Shown in pieces: positions 1 to 11,662 of a stretch of DNA of 64,000 bases (position 1 is its first letter; each line of letters begins with the position of its first letter). The notes beneath the pieces are model-generated. The model saw nothing but the letters and a program-made list of their open reading frames with translations, had not been told where the DNA came from and searched no databases. Location: the NCBI RefSeq assembly GCF_902459465.1, contig NC_047076.1, positions 14,450,367 to 14,514,366 of the forward strand, written 5' to 3'. Made by a program: the position numbers and the translations under genes. Origin of the DNA: Asterias rubens (lineage: Eukaryota; Echinodermata; Asteroidea; Forcipulatida; Asteriidae).

Positions 1-1123
1 ATGTGAAAGTTTGAAAACATTTGCTTAACATGGGATTTAACAGTGCTATGCAGTTCAGTTTGTACCACCGAAATTATTTGTTTAAGACAAATGGAAGACA
101 AGGTGAAGTTGATTGTGATATTAAAATCTTGGTCAATTTTTAAGGGTAAGGGGGCACTGTGTTACATATGGTCCTCATATGGAAAAAAACTCTCCATGCC
201 AGGTTATAAAACCAATTAAAAGCAAACTGTTTAAAACCTGAAAAGATTTGTTCAAATAAGGAGGTCAATCTTTTGTAGATCGGAGTGTCTTGTCTTTCAA
301 ATCAAATTGATTTCTAAAGATCTACCGAAAACAAGGCATATTTACATTTTGCGTTACTTTCAACTAGTGATGCAATGACTGCAAGCTGTATATATGCACT
401 CCTTTTACATTGGATACGCAATAATAAGCAGTTGTTTTAGAGTAGAGAGTGATAGAATGCAAATCATAAGCAAGGTTTCCCTCAGTCACTGTCAATTCAG
501 CATTGTTTTTCACGGAGAGGCAATTTTTCAAATAATTATACATTTTGGCAAGTCAATATTTTTGCACATTAAGAATTACTGGCATCAACATTTCTCCCAA
601 GGTTTAAGTACTAAACCTTTATACATGTATATTTTTCTAATTACACTAATGAGCAAAAAGACCATTTTACCAAACTCCCACTTTTGCGTTTTTCACGAAT
701 AGCCACACTTGGATTTGCCATTTTTAACATTACTACACAGCGCTGGCACAGGGCTAAACACAACTACTCTGTGTCTTTTGTTTTCACGAAGGGACAATTT
801 GTGTGACCTACATTGTAAAACAATTTTAGTTTTCATGAACAGACACTTATCTTTTACACATTGGTTTGTACATGATGCCTGCTGTGGACCTTGTTTGCGC
901 TGTTTTCTATAATTAAACATACAGTGATTTGAAAAATGTCACTGTTTTACTGGCAAACAGTCTCAGAAACAATGATTTCAAAAAAGTATAACTTCAAACG
1001 CGGTTTTCTCCAAACATGAAAGTTTGGCTGCAGTGGATAAGTTTGCCCTTGGTGGAAACCAGTGAGGAATTGTAAACCCTGCTTATAACCTGTTTCCATG
1101 ACTGTATGTGTTTTTCTTATCAG
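1..1123. other. MIOS intron, left part (upstream exons lie outside the window)
   Basis: No exon with recognisable protein similarity is seen before the acceptor at 1122-1123. The short open frames here are AT-rich and lack splice-site context or family resemblance. By position this should be the intron preceding the third-last coding exon of MIOS. Confidence 0.5.
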
Positions 1124-3195
1124 GCATCAACATGCTACAAATGCAGAAAGCCATTACCTCGCTGTGCTTTGTGTTTGATGAATATGGGTACACTATCTGG
1201 CTTGAAGTCTATTCACCCTCAGGATCGACATGATAATGCAGCCAAGAATGCCCTCAATACAGGTAAGTCTGGATCATGCTATATACATGCAGGCAGCATT
1301 GATCAATTTCAATAGGATTTGAAACTTTGCATGATAGAAGTAAAACTAAGAGAGGTTTGTGGTAACACACTGTGAATCTCTTTTCTGGCTGTTCTTAATC
1401 ACGAAGGCAGACAGCCCAAACAGAATACCAGGTTATTTAAAGCTTCTCTATAACAATAAAGGATTTGTTTCCACACAAACAAACAACACAATTATTAAGT
1501 AGGATTTGACACTTTGCATGATAGAAGTAAAACTAAGAGAGGTTTGCGTTGTGCATTGTGAATCTCTTTTTGAGTAATGTTGGTTCTGAAATTTAAAAAA
1601 ACACCAGTGGTAATTAATGACCAAACGTTCCGATCTGTATGCTCTTATTTGATCAGTTAATGAAGTCTTCAATAATCCAGTAACTGTATTTCAGAGCAGA
1701 TTGAAGAGGGAGTTATAATACAATGATTTATGTGAGAACCTAAGTGGGAAGCTACTCCCTGGAGAGATTACCAAAGATCTTTAGTATTTGGTCTTCTGCT
1801 GATAGTAATAGAACATTGATGGTTGCTGGACATCCATCAGTCAAGGCAAAGAATCTGCAGGCTTTTATTTTGATCTTCAATTTGGGTGGCATGGCTGGCA
1901 TGTGCCTAAAGCACTCACCTCTCACCACTGTGGTCCTGGTTGGATTCCCAGCTAAGGTCATACATGTATGTGAGTAGAGTTGTGTGTTGCTTCTGTCCTA
2001 TGCCACAATGGCTTTCTCCAGGGTTGGACCTGTCCAGATTGTTCATGGTGTGATCACACTAACTTGATGCTGGCTCTATTTATAACACAAATTAATCCAA
2101 CTATTGTCAATTCATTTTAGTATTCCCTAAAAATAAGTTTTAGAAGATACTGCTTGAAACCATGCAATTAAGCCTTCATGATTTGATGTTTGATTGTATG
2201 CTCCTCAGATCCCCACGATGAGTCCAAGCAGACTGATTTCAAGCAGTGGTTTACATGGTGTCAATCTTGTAGACATGGTGGTCATGCATGTCATCTCATG
2301 GATTGGTTCAAGTAAGTAGCAATCTTATTTAAAAAACCATTCATTCATTAATACCTCAGACAGTTTCACTATTCCTATTGGTGGAGCAAGTGTGGTGGAG
2401 AGTGCGTCACATGGGGGTGTTTAAACGGTTGATAATGACCAGCTGGACACTGTTTATAAGCGGTTAGTCTTGGTGCAAGACATTTCCAGTTACGGACGAT
2501 GCGGGTGCTGTTGGTGAGTTGATCGTGTTGTGTGTGAAAGGAAAACGAGAAACGTCTTGCACCGAGACTAACTACGCACTCAAATGCATATCCAAAAACT
2601 GTCTCAGTCATAAAAACGCAACACATGTACAGAGGTCAAGGACATCGGAAAACGGATAAGTTTAACAGATTTTCTTACTTTATTAGGCCTTTTTACCAAA
2701 AAGGCATTTATGGATGCGAATAAAAGAGTAGTGATTCATTCTTAAACTGTCGTTAAAACTGTGCAGGGTCGTAACAGTGCGATAAAGGCCCATGCCTTCG
2801 GCTCGGGCCTTTATCACTCGTCCATGACCCTGCCATTTTTAAACGGCAGTTTAAGAACTCGTTGCTACCCTTTTATTCAATCAAATTCTGGCTATTTCAC
2901 CCTTCTCATTCCGATTTTACTCATTGTTTATGTTCCCTGCAAACTGCAGGTGATGTCAATCATGGCGTATAAATTATAACTATTACATGTACTCACATTG
3001 CGTTGTACATTACATGTTGTCCATACAAGTGACTCGGAAGACTCATGAGTGAGACTGCATAGAAGCAGAATGTTTATTGATATAGCTTGGTTTTTTTTCA
3101 GAGAGCATCCAGAGTGTCCAGTAACAGGCTGTGTATGTAAATGTATGTTAATGGATACAGTAGGAACTGTGTCATCTACTGAGAGTGTTACATGA
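1124..3195 (+). CDS. MIOS: MIOS (GATOR2 subunit Mio), C-terminal three exons, partial
   Basis: Spliced CDS from exons 1124-1262, 2209-2311 and 3102-3195, ending at TGA 3193-3195. The joined reading frame is 111 residues and each junction has a GT donor and an AG acceptor with matching phases (1, then 2). The product is the C-terminal zinc-binding region of Mio: a CxxC pair followed by PLPRCALC in the first exon, WFTWCQSCRHGGHACHL in the second, and HPECPVTGCVCKC in the third, all strongly recalling vertebrate MIOS. From family knowledge, MIOS is a WD40-repeat subunit of GATOR2, which acts at the lysosome upstream of GATOR1 and mTORC1 in amino-acid sensing; the C-terminal RING-like zinc domain holds GATOR2 subunits together. 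The beta-propeller and middle part lie left of the window. The next gene, RPA3, converges on it from the other strand. Identification is firm from the Cys/His pattern. Confidence 0.93.
1313..1571. repeat. Direct duplication of about 72 bp in a MIOS intron
   Basis: Two near-identical blocks at about 1313-1385 and 1499-1571 share 'actttgcatgatagaagt' and the following 'aaaactaagagaggtttg'. A related piece, in reverse orientation, lies just right of the Penelope-like fragment near 52300, so these may be scraps of the same element family. Confidence 0.55.
2352..2880 (+). mobile_element. Non-autonomous element, family G, copy 1
   Basis: About 530 bp that recurs in reverse orientation at 16300-16868. 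It starts with 'acctcagacagtttcacta' and a 'cctattggtgga' stretch, contains an inverted pair around 'gtcttggtgcaagac' and 'gtcttgcaccgagac', and ends with a small hairpin (cagggtc...gaccctg, about 2765-2832) followed by 'gctacccttttattc'. No coding capacity is seen, so it is probably a foldback or MITE-type element in the last-but-one MIOS intron. Confidence 0.65.
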
Positions 3196-3434
3196 AATGA
3201 CATCATCACCAGCTACTGCCTCATCAGTCTTCCCCAACACCATCATGCATCTTGAACCAGTATGCTAAAACTGAGACAAAAATTATTACTTTTACTAATT
3301 TCTCAAAAACTACAGCACCTCAGTAAAATTTCAAGGGAAGCTTTCTACTATCATAATCTTCAAACTGTGTAAGTTTAATGTAAATCTGGTAATTGTGTTT
3401 TTTCTTAGGAAAAAGTACATATACCCTTATGTTG

Positions 3435-3777
3435 AAGCCATTGGACCCTTTCGGTTTTACAAATAACTTACAGGGTTTACAGAAGGTAGTGGTGAAATAC
3501 TTCTCTTGAAATATTATTCCATGAAATGCTTTACTTTTGAGAAAACAGTAAAACAATATCAATTCTCGTTAACGAGTATTACGGATTTATTTTAAACACA
3601 TGTCATGACACGGCGAAACGCGCGGATACAAGGGTGAGTTTTCCCGTTATTTTCTCCCGACTCCGATGACCGATTAAGCCCAAATTTTCACAGGTTTGTT
3701 ATTTTATATATAAGTTGTGATACACGAAGTGTGGGCCTTGGACAATACTGTTTACCGAAAGGGTCCAATGGCTTTAA
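3435..3777 (+). mobile_element. TTAA-flanked MITE family A, copy 1
   Basis: Terminal inverted repeats AAGCCATTGGACCCTTTCGG and its complement bound about 340 bp. Internal landmarks are 'acagggtttacagaaggta', 'atgtcatgacacggcgaaa' and 'ttttcacaggtttgttat'. Further copies lie at 11149, 22883 and 56253 (the last inverted). It sits about 240 bp downstream of the MIOS stop, possibly in the 3' untranslated region. Confidence 0.8.
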
Positions 3778-4423
3778 AGTACCTGAAATATACATTATTC
3801 TTAATAGAAAAAAAAGGGGTTGCCTATAATTTGATAAAAAATCTTTAAAACAAATTCCAATGTATTTGTATTTTGAATAAAAAAATAAGAATTAATGGAG
3901 CAGCAGCCAAATGTAACTGCCTGCTTACTCTATGTTGTATTTTTACACTACATGTTTATCCCATTGTATACAGGCATGCAACTGTAACTTCACCCTAAAA
4001 GAGGAAAATAAAAAATGTCATTGATCTGGAGTAATATTTTTATAATTTTGAGTGGTAAAACTGAGATTAAAAATCAGCTGATCAAAGAAAAAGTTGCATA
4101 CCTGAGTTTAGGTTTGTTATAATGATATGGAGTCCCAAATGTATGATTGAAGGTTAATCTACAAAATGACTCTATTTCAGTCAACACTCTCATTGCCCCA
4201 GGCTGGTAGACTTGGAACCAGGTCTAAATTAATGAAATAGCTGTTGGGTAACACTATGTGTAATTATTGAAAATTGACAATAAAATCTGTTAAAATCAAT
4301 CAAATCTACAATGTATGTCTATGATAACATATTGTGTTGTGAATATCATTGGGAAGTACATGAAGCCAGAATGTTGTACATTCAATAACATTGTACAGTG
4401 TACTATCAGCTATCAGCAGAGAG
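3778..4423. other. MIOS 3' flank, no gene seen
   Basis: AT-rich sequence with AATAAA-like signals near 3878 and 4278, either of which could end the MIOS transcript. No other feature is recognised. Confidence 0.4.
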
Positions 4424-4612
4424 TTTTCATTTTCCACGACGGATGGTTCTGAGACGTTTTACAGCCAAATGTTGATGGTTTCAGCACAATGCAGATTTAT
4501 CTCAAGAAGTACCGTCTTGAAAATAAGGGACGACTGCCTCAAAGCCAACTCATGCGCAGATGACGCCAAATGTCATAATTAATGTCGCAGAACCATCCAT
4601 CGTCCAAAATGA
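4424..4612. mobile_element. Foldback element family E, copy 1
   Basis: Inverted ends: 'gacggatggttctgaga' on the left and 'cgcagaaccatccatcgtc' on the right, within roughly 190 bp. A second, diverged copy lies at 44412-44578 with the same ends and the internal 'caaagccaac' segment inverted. Confidence 0.65.
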
Positions 4613-5119
4613 AAGGTCCCTCTTATTTATCTATACACAAACAAATATACCCAAAACAACAACGTGCCGAGGATTTATAATCCTATTATTTAATAACCAA
4701 ATGATGTTCACAGTTTACAAGTGACAAGGATTTGTTTAAATTGTAAGATCAGAAATTACAAGATTTTGGATGCAAAATTTCTGCTTATAAAGTTACCAGC
4801 TCAATAAAATTGTTCAAAATGTCTTTTTCTGTTTTATTAAATAGTTGCTTAGCCTGGCACTAATTCTTGTTAAAAGATCACACACCATGTACGGCAAAAA
4901 AGATGAACAAAATACTCCTTTTATTCCTGCTGAAATTATTATGGCATGATGATCAGAGGCACAAAACAACAGCATAGCACTGGTCAGCAGTGGTCACAAC
5001 AACCTATGTAAATGACATGCCATCTTGGCTGATACTCTACTTGTGCTCTGCGAGTAATTGTGGAACTAGTAAGAGTTTAATGATATCAGATTGATCTTTT
5101 TAAAGGTAGACTGGTGACC

Positions 5120-5705
5120 ATTGCAATCTCAATGATTCATGTTGGCGCCTTCTAGGTACATGTAGGTAATTGCAATCTCAATGATTCATGTTGGCGCCTT
5201 CTAGGTACATGTGAGCATTGCAATCTCAATGATTCATGTTGGCGCCTTCTAGGTACATGTAGGTAATTGCAATCTCAATGATTCATGTTGGCGCCTTCTA
5301 GGTACATGTGAGCATTGCAATCTCAATGATTCATGTTGGCGCCTTCTAGGTACATGTGAGCATTGCAATCTCAATGATTCATGTTGGCGCCTTCTAGGTA
5401 CATGTGAGCATTGCAATCTCAATGATTCATGTTGGCGCCTTCTAGGTACATGTGAGCATTGCAATCTCAATGATTCATGTTGGCGCCTTCTAGGTACATG
5501 TAGGTAATTGCAATCTCAATGATTCATGTTGGCGCCTTCTAGGTACATGTAGGTAATTGCAATCTCAATGATTCATGTTGGCGCCTTCTAGGTACATGTA
5601 GGTAATTGCAATCTCAATGATTCATGTTGGCGCCTTCTAGGTACATGTAGGTAATTGCAATCTCAATGATTCATGTTGGTGCCTTCTAGGTACATGTAGG
5701 TAATT
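5120..5705. repeat. Minisatellite, 48/49-bp unit, 12 copies
   Basis: Twelve head-to-tail copies of a unit beginning 'attgcaatctcaatgattca' and ending in 'ctaggtacatgt'. Two junction variants occur: 'aggta' gives a 49-bp period and 'gagc' gives 48 bp. Runs of the 48-bp variant keep a minus-strand frame open (5249-5470), which is a repeat artefact and not a gene. The array lies in the 3' flank of RPA3. Confidence 0.95.
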
Positions 5706-5895
5706 GGTTGGAAATAATTGTTTGGGAATTGCCTTGCAGTAGTACTATGAAACATTTGATAATTTGTCTTGGATTAAAACACTCAAAACATTGAACAATA
5801 GAAAGTGGATTCCTTAAGAGATAATCAGGTACCAATAGGGACATGTTCTGGAATTCAAATTTCAATTTGAACCTGAAGCCATCCACACAGAGCTG

Positions 5896-5901
5896 TTTAT
5901 T
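5896..5901 (-). terminator. Probable poly(A) signal of RPA3
   Basis: AATAAA on the minus strand about 130 nt past the RPA3 stop codon. This would give a short 3' untranslated region ending before the 48/49-bp minisatellite. Confidence 0.5.
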
Positions 5902-6031
5902 GAATGTACATTTTTCATTATGTGCTGTGTGTGTGCATCCACACAGGCGCCTATGACTGATTGATACATTTACATACAAGTCATCGGCATACAGCACTAG
6001 TATCGAATATAAACACTGCCACGTCATCATG

Positions 6032-9000
6032 CTACACTCCTGGCATGTAGAACTCCGCAAAGTCATGTGTGATTTTAAGCGCTTCATCATAGAGTGTCAA
6101 GTCTGGAGGGAAAAACAAGAAATCAACAATTCAGTATTAACTTGAACATTCAATAATCAAATGATCATTCATAAATACCTCAGACAGTTTTGCTATTCCT
6201 ATTGGTGGAGAGCGCGTCACATGGGGGTGTATAACCTTTGTTTATGTAACCAGTAACCAGTAACATAAGCGTGACATGCGAGCTGGCACCTGTGCTTATA
6301 AGACAATTTCCTTATTTCTATTGGTCGAGAGCAGTAGGCGTAGGGTAGGAAACGAGTATGAAGCCATTCAACCTATATCGACAATAAAGACACATTGAAC
6401 AATGCGCAGCCACTTGCATGCGCGTCTCCTGTGCGCCATTTTGGGGGTCAAAACATACACAAAAGGATGGTACATGTGTTTACATGCGCATTGAAGCGTA
6501 AACAAGTGTTCCATCCTTTTGTGCACATTTTTACCCCCAAAATGGCGGATAGGAGACACACGCATGTACGTATGCGCGTTGTGCAATGGGTCTATATAGC
6601 CACAGATCATTTAGGTTTTTTTTTTTTTTGCTTTCATCGCCATAATCACTCATTTAATTTTCGTTTCCTCCTGCAAAATTATTACCATGGTATAACAAAA
6701 CAATTGTTGCAAATGTGACGGGGTCCATGGGTTTTGTAAACCCCCGGGGGCAAATGGCACTCGGCTTTGCCTCAGATGCCATTTTCCACCTCTAGTGTAC
6801 AAAACGCCCTGTCACAGCGTGCAACAATTGTATAATGTAATACTTGTATAAGAAGTTGTTAAGGTAATATTACTGGCTTACCAAAGTCCATTTCTCCTAA
6901 GTTGACATATTGAATGCAGTTAATGACTCTTGAGTTTTGTCCGACATGACCTATGACCTCAGTGATGCCTTCAATCATGTCTTGGAGCTGTCAAGACACA
7001 ACAATCATTACATGTTATTATTAGATAGCAACACTTACTTTAACACTGGTCCAACATAATGCTCGGCAGATTTTTAAAATAAAATACAAGATAAGTTAGA
7101 AGGTTATTGGCCAAAAATTATTCCGCACAGTCAATGCATGCAAGGTACATGTACATGTACCACCAAATGTGTTCAGTATGCAGTTTGTTTCCTAAAAAGC
7201 TAACAAAATTAAGTTAAATCAAAACCTGTCTTTGTCTCAGCCTGGTTTTGCTTTCTTTGTGGGGTTACTAACAATATTGTACACTGCACAAGAATACATG
7301 GAAAGTGGCTTGCTAGATGTATGTATGGCATTAATAATCTTCTTTTGTTTTCCCTGGAGGAGGAATTTTACTCAATCTTTGCTAAACACAAAACTAAACA
7401 AACTATTTCATGCCTGGATATCCTTGAAAGGACAAGGCCAGTTTGTAAATGGCACTTCCAATGGAAAACCTTTAAGTCAATAGGAAACTTTTGAAGGGGC
7501 ACCAAGGCCAAGTCAAGGGGCAACAAAGGCCATACCCTCTGTAGCCTGCATGGAATTCCAGGTCTGCTATTTGTAAAACAACTACTTTAAGAACAAAAAT
7601 TAAAGGAAAAACAGCAAATGGCAAAAGCATGTTATTTTATGACTGGCATTAATTTGTATATTCTTACTGGATCTTGCAACTGCACTTGAACATCAACATT
7701 GTCACTCAGTCCCAGCATGAAGGACGTTCCATTGGGGTCAATCTATGGGAACAATCACAGGTTGATTATTACAAAAGAATTTATTAAAACCAGGAATGAA
7801 TACATGACAACAAATCTAACAATGTGTAGTGTATTTGATCTACTCTAATAAAACCCTCTTCACACAACAAAGTCAAACTAGGGTCCTTGGTCTTGGGCAC
7901 CTGTTGTCTTGACCAAGGACGTCATCTCGGGTGCCTGTTGTCTTGACCAAGGACGTCATCTCGGGTGCCTGTTGTCTTGACCAAGGACGTCATCTTCAAA
8001 CTCAACCAGGACCTTTCACACGGCACAGAAACCAACGTCCTGTGTGGTGCTAAAGGTCAACATTACACAATTATTGCTCAACTTCACAATTTGTTACCGA
8101 GGTATAATAATGATTGTCCGTTTCACTGATATCCCCACAGCTAGCATAACATCGCTAATGCATGTGTTGGTTACCAATACATTTCCCGCGCTTTTGTGAA
8201 TTGGTTTAACTAAAAAAGATTGTTGTTTTGGGACGAATATCCTTACTGACGAATGTTGTCATAATTCTGGCACCCATTCCTATTTTGTTGCAATGAAGTT
8301 TTTTATAAATCAGCGTTGTTCTCGATCATAGGTTTGAATCCCACCCAACATCCGAATAATACAATATTTCTGTAACAGGTGCGACTGTGACTGTCTGGTG
8401 TGTGAATGTGAGTGTGATGTGAGTGTGATTTTGTATTCAGGCCTATTATTGAAAAGTAATATGTCTATATGGGAGTATGGCCTATGGTCATGGATGGATG
8501 GGCGATGATAGAAAATTGTATAAAAAAGTATTAATTATTAATATTTTGATTATAGCATGGATACTTTTTTAAAGCAAATTTAGGCAGATGAGATAGGCCT
8601 ACTCATTGTGTACTGTCTGTCTGAGCTGTGTGCGCAGCACGTGTGAATGTATTGTGATGATGAAGATTGAATTGAAGTTGAACCAACTTGTCAACAAGAA
8701 GTATGATGATGTTTTACTTTTACTTTTATTAATATTAATCACTGAACTGAATACAAAAAGTTGTGCCGTTCATAAGTAATTCTGGAAAATTGTATTATTT
8801 TCAAAGCTGACTTTGAAATTTCCGTTACACAATTGTCGTATTGACCTACAATTACTAATAATAATACTACACTTAGACTACACTCAACATAAGAAGATGC
8901 GATCGGTATGATGATGATCGTTGAATGATTGATAGTTGTATTGTAGATTGGATTGCTTACTTCTTTAACTCTCCCAAGCAAGCACACAACACTTCCTTGA

Positions 9001-9056
9001 TACTTCGGCAACATTGAGCCGTTCACTCTTGGCTGTGGCTGCGTATCTTGATCCAT
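6032..9056 (-). CDS. RPA3: RPA3, replication protein A 14-kDa subunit, complete
   Basis: Spliced minus-strand CDS: exon 1 9056-8961, exon 2 7742-7668, exon 3 6987-6882, exon 4 6102-6032 (stop TAG at 6034-6032). All introns are GT-AG and the phases agree (0, 0, 1), giving 115 residues against about 121 in human RPA3. Recognisable segments are RVNGSMLPKYQGSVVCLLGR at the N terminus, IDPNGTSFMLGLSDN in exon 2, GITEVIGHVGQNSRVINC in exon 3 and DLTLYDEALKITHDFAEFY at the C terminus, all aligning with the small RPA OB-fold subunit. It forms the RPA heterotrimer with RPA1 and RPA2 and stabilises single-stranded DNA in replication, repair and checkpoint signalling in the nucleus. The ATG at 9056 was chosen because it gives the expected N-terminal length; no in-frame ATG is seen just upstream. 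Its 5' end faces the UMAD1 side, suggesting a shared promoter region. Introns 1 and 3 carry foldback repeats. Confidence 0.94.
6173..6360 (+). mobile_element. Family G fragment in RPA3 intron 3
   Basis: Begins 'acctcagacagttttgctat' then 'tcctattggtggagagcgcg', matching the outer end of the family G copies at 2352 and 16300, but lacks the inner region. A weaker relative ('cagacagtttctctactgg') is visible near 10050. Confidence 0.6.
6388..6600. repeat. Palindromic foldback, family H, copy 1
   Basis: The left arm (about 6388-6490) and right arm (about 6505-6600) are inverted copies, for example 'ccattttgggggtcaaaa' against 'ttacccccaaaatggcgg', and 'aaaggatgg' against 'ccatccttt'. Because both arms are open, overlapping frames appear on both strands; these are not genes. 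Related ends ('gaccccttgca') occur near 27098 and 36971. Confidence 0.8.
6690..6836. repeat. Small foldback with inverted ends
   Basis: 'aacaattgttgcaaatgtga' is mirrored by 'gtcacagcgtgcaacaattg' around a core that has its own hairpin (ggcactcggctttgcctcagatgcc region). It resembles the hairpin end of the family G elements. Confidence 0.6.
7895..7994. repeat. 34-bp tandem repeat, about three copies
   Basis: The unit contains 'ctgttgtcttgaccaaggac' followed by 'gtcatctcgggtgc', repeated at 7901, 7935 and 7969. It lies next to an inverted 'gtccttggtcttggg' segment, in RPA3 intron 1. Confidence 0.85.
7995..8960. other. RPA3 intron 1, remainder
   Basis: No recognisable exon. It holds a TG-rich stretch around 8390-8435 and AT-rich DNA; an open frame that continues exon 1 through the donor at 8960 is read-through and not coding. 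Confidence 0.5.
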
Positions 9057-9770
9057 AGTCCTCAATCAATAGGAGATACTTACACCGTAAAACAAGTGCG
9101 GAAAAGTAGAAGTAGAAGTAGACGGTGGTTGTGGTGTTGACTGCTGGCCTTTTTTTGACGTGATCCGACTCCTGGCGCGCTTATACATCAATAGCCAGAT
9201 CACCTATCATGTTATTCGTCATAAACTTATTGGTGGTAGTCAGGAAACCCGACGACCCTACTAAGTGTAACCTTTGAATCCAGGCGCATCAATCGCCCAG
9301 CAGTTTACGTCCAGATTTTTTGTTTTCAACTAACAATTTACACAAAGATATCAATGAATTATAAATATAAATAGATATTCATTAAAATACTTGAACAAAA
9401 ATAACACAAAATCAATTTAAAATAATACTTACGTGTCAAAATAAATATAAATACACACCATCAATATGCTTTGAACGCCCTGTATAAAGGCTACATTGAC
9501 CTGGTGGTCGTAGGCGGCGCTCTAGGACAAAGTTCACGAAGTTCGTTTGTTTGATTGACGTCTCCACTGATTTGATGATCTCATCATCAAGTCTCTGCTG
9601 AATGAAAAACCTCGAACCACGTCCGTTTGTGCCTATACACCTTTGTTGTCATGGTTATTGATATTATACCATCGAAGTACTACATGAACTTCTCTTAGAC
9701 CACGAAAATAGTGTAAAGTAAGTAAAGTAGAATCTATAATAACTCAAAAAATAAATATTTTTGATTTTAA
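9057..9770. promoter_or_regulatory. Presumed promoter region of RPA3, possibly shared with UMAD1
   Basis: Inferred from position only. RPA3 begins at 9056 on the minus strand and the next gene, UMAD1, is transcribed away on the plus strand. A donor-like 'aaagtaagt' at about 9715-9723 could end a non-coding first exon of UMAD1. No core promoter motif is clear enough to name. Confidence 0.35.
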
Positions 9771-10301
9771 TGATTGTGCCCTTTTTCAGTTATTTACTTT
9801 CTTTCACAGTCTTCACTTATATGTTATAGTGATAGTAATAGTATATACTTCAGTTTCACAATCACACTCACAGTTTTCCGGGTTTTCCCCCAATCTCGAG
9901 TCCTGCCCCAACCATCTCTATGCCCCAACCACCATCATCATCTGATCATCGAGCGTTTATATTAAGCAGGGTCAGGGACTTTCCCCTAATTTTTAGGCTA
10001 AAACTAAGATGCCTAAAAAATGATATTCATAATACCCCAGACCAGACAGTTTCTCTACTGGTATTGGTTGAGAGTGCTTGGCTTTAATAATAAAAGGGGC
10101 TTAAATTACATTTACAAAGCGGTTGTCTTTTGGCCATGATTCAGCAAAATCAGCCAGGCAGATTGGTGATCATTCTCCCAGCATTGCAACTGAATACAAT
10201 ATCATGGTTTTTTTTATTTTAAGATTTAATAATTTATACTTTGTTTTTTAATATAACAAGTGTTGTTTTGTCCTTGGGAAATGTTTTGTTATGTGTTTTA
10301 G

Positions 10302-10403
10302 TGTAGCAAAGACTCTGAGTTGTTCCAAAAAGCAGGACTTGTGGATGTGAACCCTGAGGCCTCATCTAAAAGAGTCAAATACAAAACTGATGACTACAAT
10401 TAA
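10302..10403 (+). CDS. Unassigned putative terminal exon (33 residues)
   Basis: A T-rich tract and AG at 10300-10301 precede an open frame that begins CSKDSELFQKAGLVDVNPEA and ends KRVKYKTDDYN before TAA at 10401-10403. The frame is closed by TAG immediately upstream, so it can only be coding if spliced. The composition looks protein-like (charged, few rare residues), but I do not recognise the family and find no partner exon between RPA3 and here. It may be the last exon of a small gene, an alternative exon, or a fragment left by retrocopying. Confidence 0.28.
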   Translation, partial: CSKDSELFQKAGLVDVNPEASSKRVKYKTDDYN

Positions 10404-11148
10404 TAGACCACAATCCACAAATGTAGTGAGGATTGCCAAACCTACTTGTAGCAACTTTGACATTGTCGTCCGCGACAGACTTCTGCCAACTACCGTGCAC
10501 ATCAGTACTATAGTCTGATAGTCAAGGTTTCAAAAGGTGTCACTCGTACTCAAAGTTGCTAAAAAACAACAACTTGTAAATTGCCTGTACTTGGAGTGTA
10601 ATGTACTCTGACTCAATTTCAATTTTCAAATTCCATGGTCACTCATAGTATTGTATTATGCACTAAATGTAGTTGTGATAAAAAGCATGATATGATTCCT
10701 ACTTTTGTCTGATTATTGCCCTTGGGAAAAAGAAATAAAATTGTGATTAAATGGCTTGAAAAAGTCTGTTAGAACAAATAGGTCAGCCCTTGTGCTAAAA
10801 GATTTCTACTTTTTGCAAGGACCCAGTATCATGCCTGCTGTGATGTACTGTACAAGCAATGGTCACATCGATGCATACCATCCCTATATAAATTGAGTCT
10901 CTGAAGACGGTCCAAGTTGACCTGTTAACAAGCGTCTACTATGATAGTTTCTGGCTTATTTGCGTACTTCAAAGTTCACTGCAAAAGAGCTGGTGACGGA
11001 AGAAAACTCATACATGTACATGTAGTTCTGATTTTCTTGTTATTATTTATATTTTGGAATTTTACTGACAGAACTGCATAATGGAAATATAATTGTTTCA
11101 TTTACAATTGGTGCCAGGAAATCAGGAATGGATAAAAGGCCTGAGGAC

Positions 11149-11463
11149 AAAGCCATTGGACACTTTCGGAACAGAAAAAAAAAAAAGTTCACAGATTTAC
11201 AAATAGCTTACAGGGTTTACAGAAGGTAATGGTGAAAGACTTCTCTTGAAATACTATTCCATGAAATGCTTTACTTTTTGAGAAAACATTAAAACATTAT
11301 CAATTATCAATATAAAGAATTACTACGGATTTATTTTAAACATATGTCATGACACAGCCTAAATTTTCACAGGTTTGTTATTTTATATATTTATTTGTGA
11401 TACACGAAGTGTGGGCCTTGGCCTTGGATAATACTGTTTACCGAAAATTTCCAATGGCTTAAA
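11149..11463 (+). mobile_element. TTAA-type MITE family A, copy 2 (internally deleted)
   Basis: Begins 'aaagccattggacactttcg' and ends 'ttaccgaaaatttccaatgg' plus 'ctt'. Compared with the copies at 3435 and 22883 it lacks the segment containing 'cggcgaaacgcgcg' through the 'tcccgactccgat' motif. It lies in the presumed 5' intron of UMAD1. Confidence 0.78.
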
Positions 11464-11608
11464 AGCCTACATTAGAGTCGGGATTATTTGTTAATAATGC
11501 AGGATGTATGAACTTATTGTCCGTGTATTGTTTACACAGTCTAAAATAGTTTCATTTTATAGTTTTAGGCATCCAAATAATGGCTATTTAAAATTATTTG
11601 TTTTGCAG

Positions 11609-11662
11609 AACCATGAAGAATCCTGAAAGACTTGTCTCAAACATCAGTCTGCTGTGAATAAT
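11609..11662 (+). other. Possible 5' untranslated exon of UMAD1
   Basis: A good acceptor (ttgttttgcag) and donor (AAT|gtaaga) frame 54 bp in which all three frames contain a stop, so it cannot be coding. It carries a short upstream ORF (ATG at about 11613, TGA 45 bp later, roughly 14 codons). Assignment to UMAD1 rests on position and strand only. Confidence 0.3.

Noticed and set aside
5249..5470. Minus-strand repeat protein (RLQCSHVPRRRQHES)
   Set aside because: The frame exists only where the 48-bp repeat variant runs in series, and it is lost at each 49-bp unit.
6368..6718. Overlapping similar frames on both strands
   Set aside because: The two proteins resemble each other because the DNA is a palindrome (family H foldback).
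9774..9965. Small plus-strand ORF near the RPA3 promoter
   Set aside because: AT-rich, low-complexity serine/phenylalanine composition, with no homology recognised.
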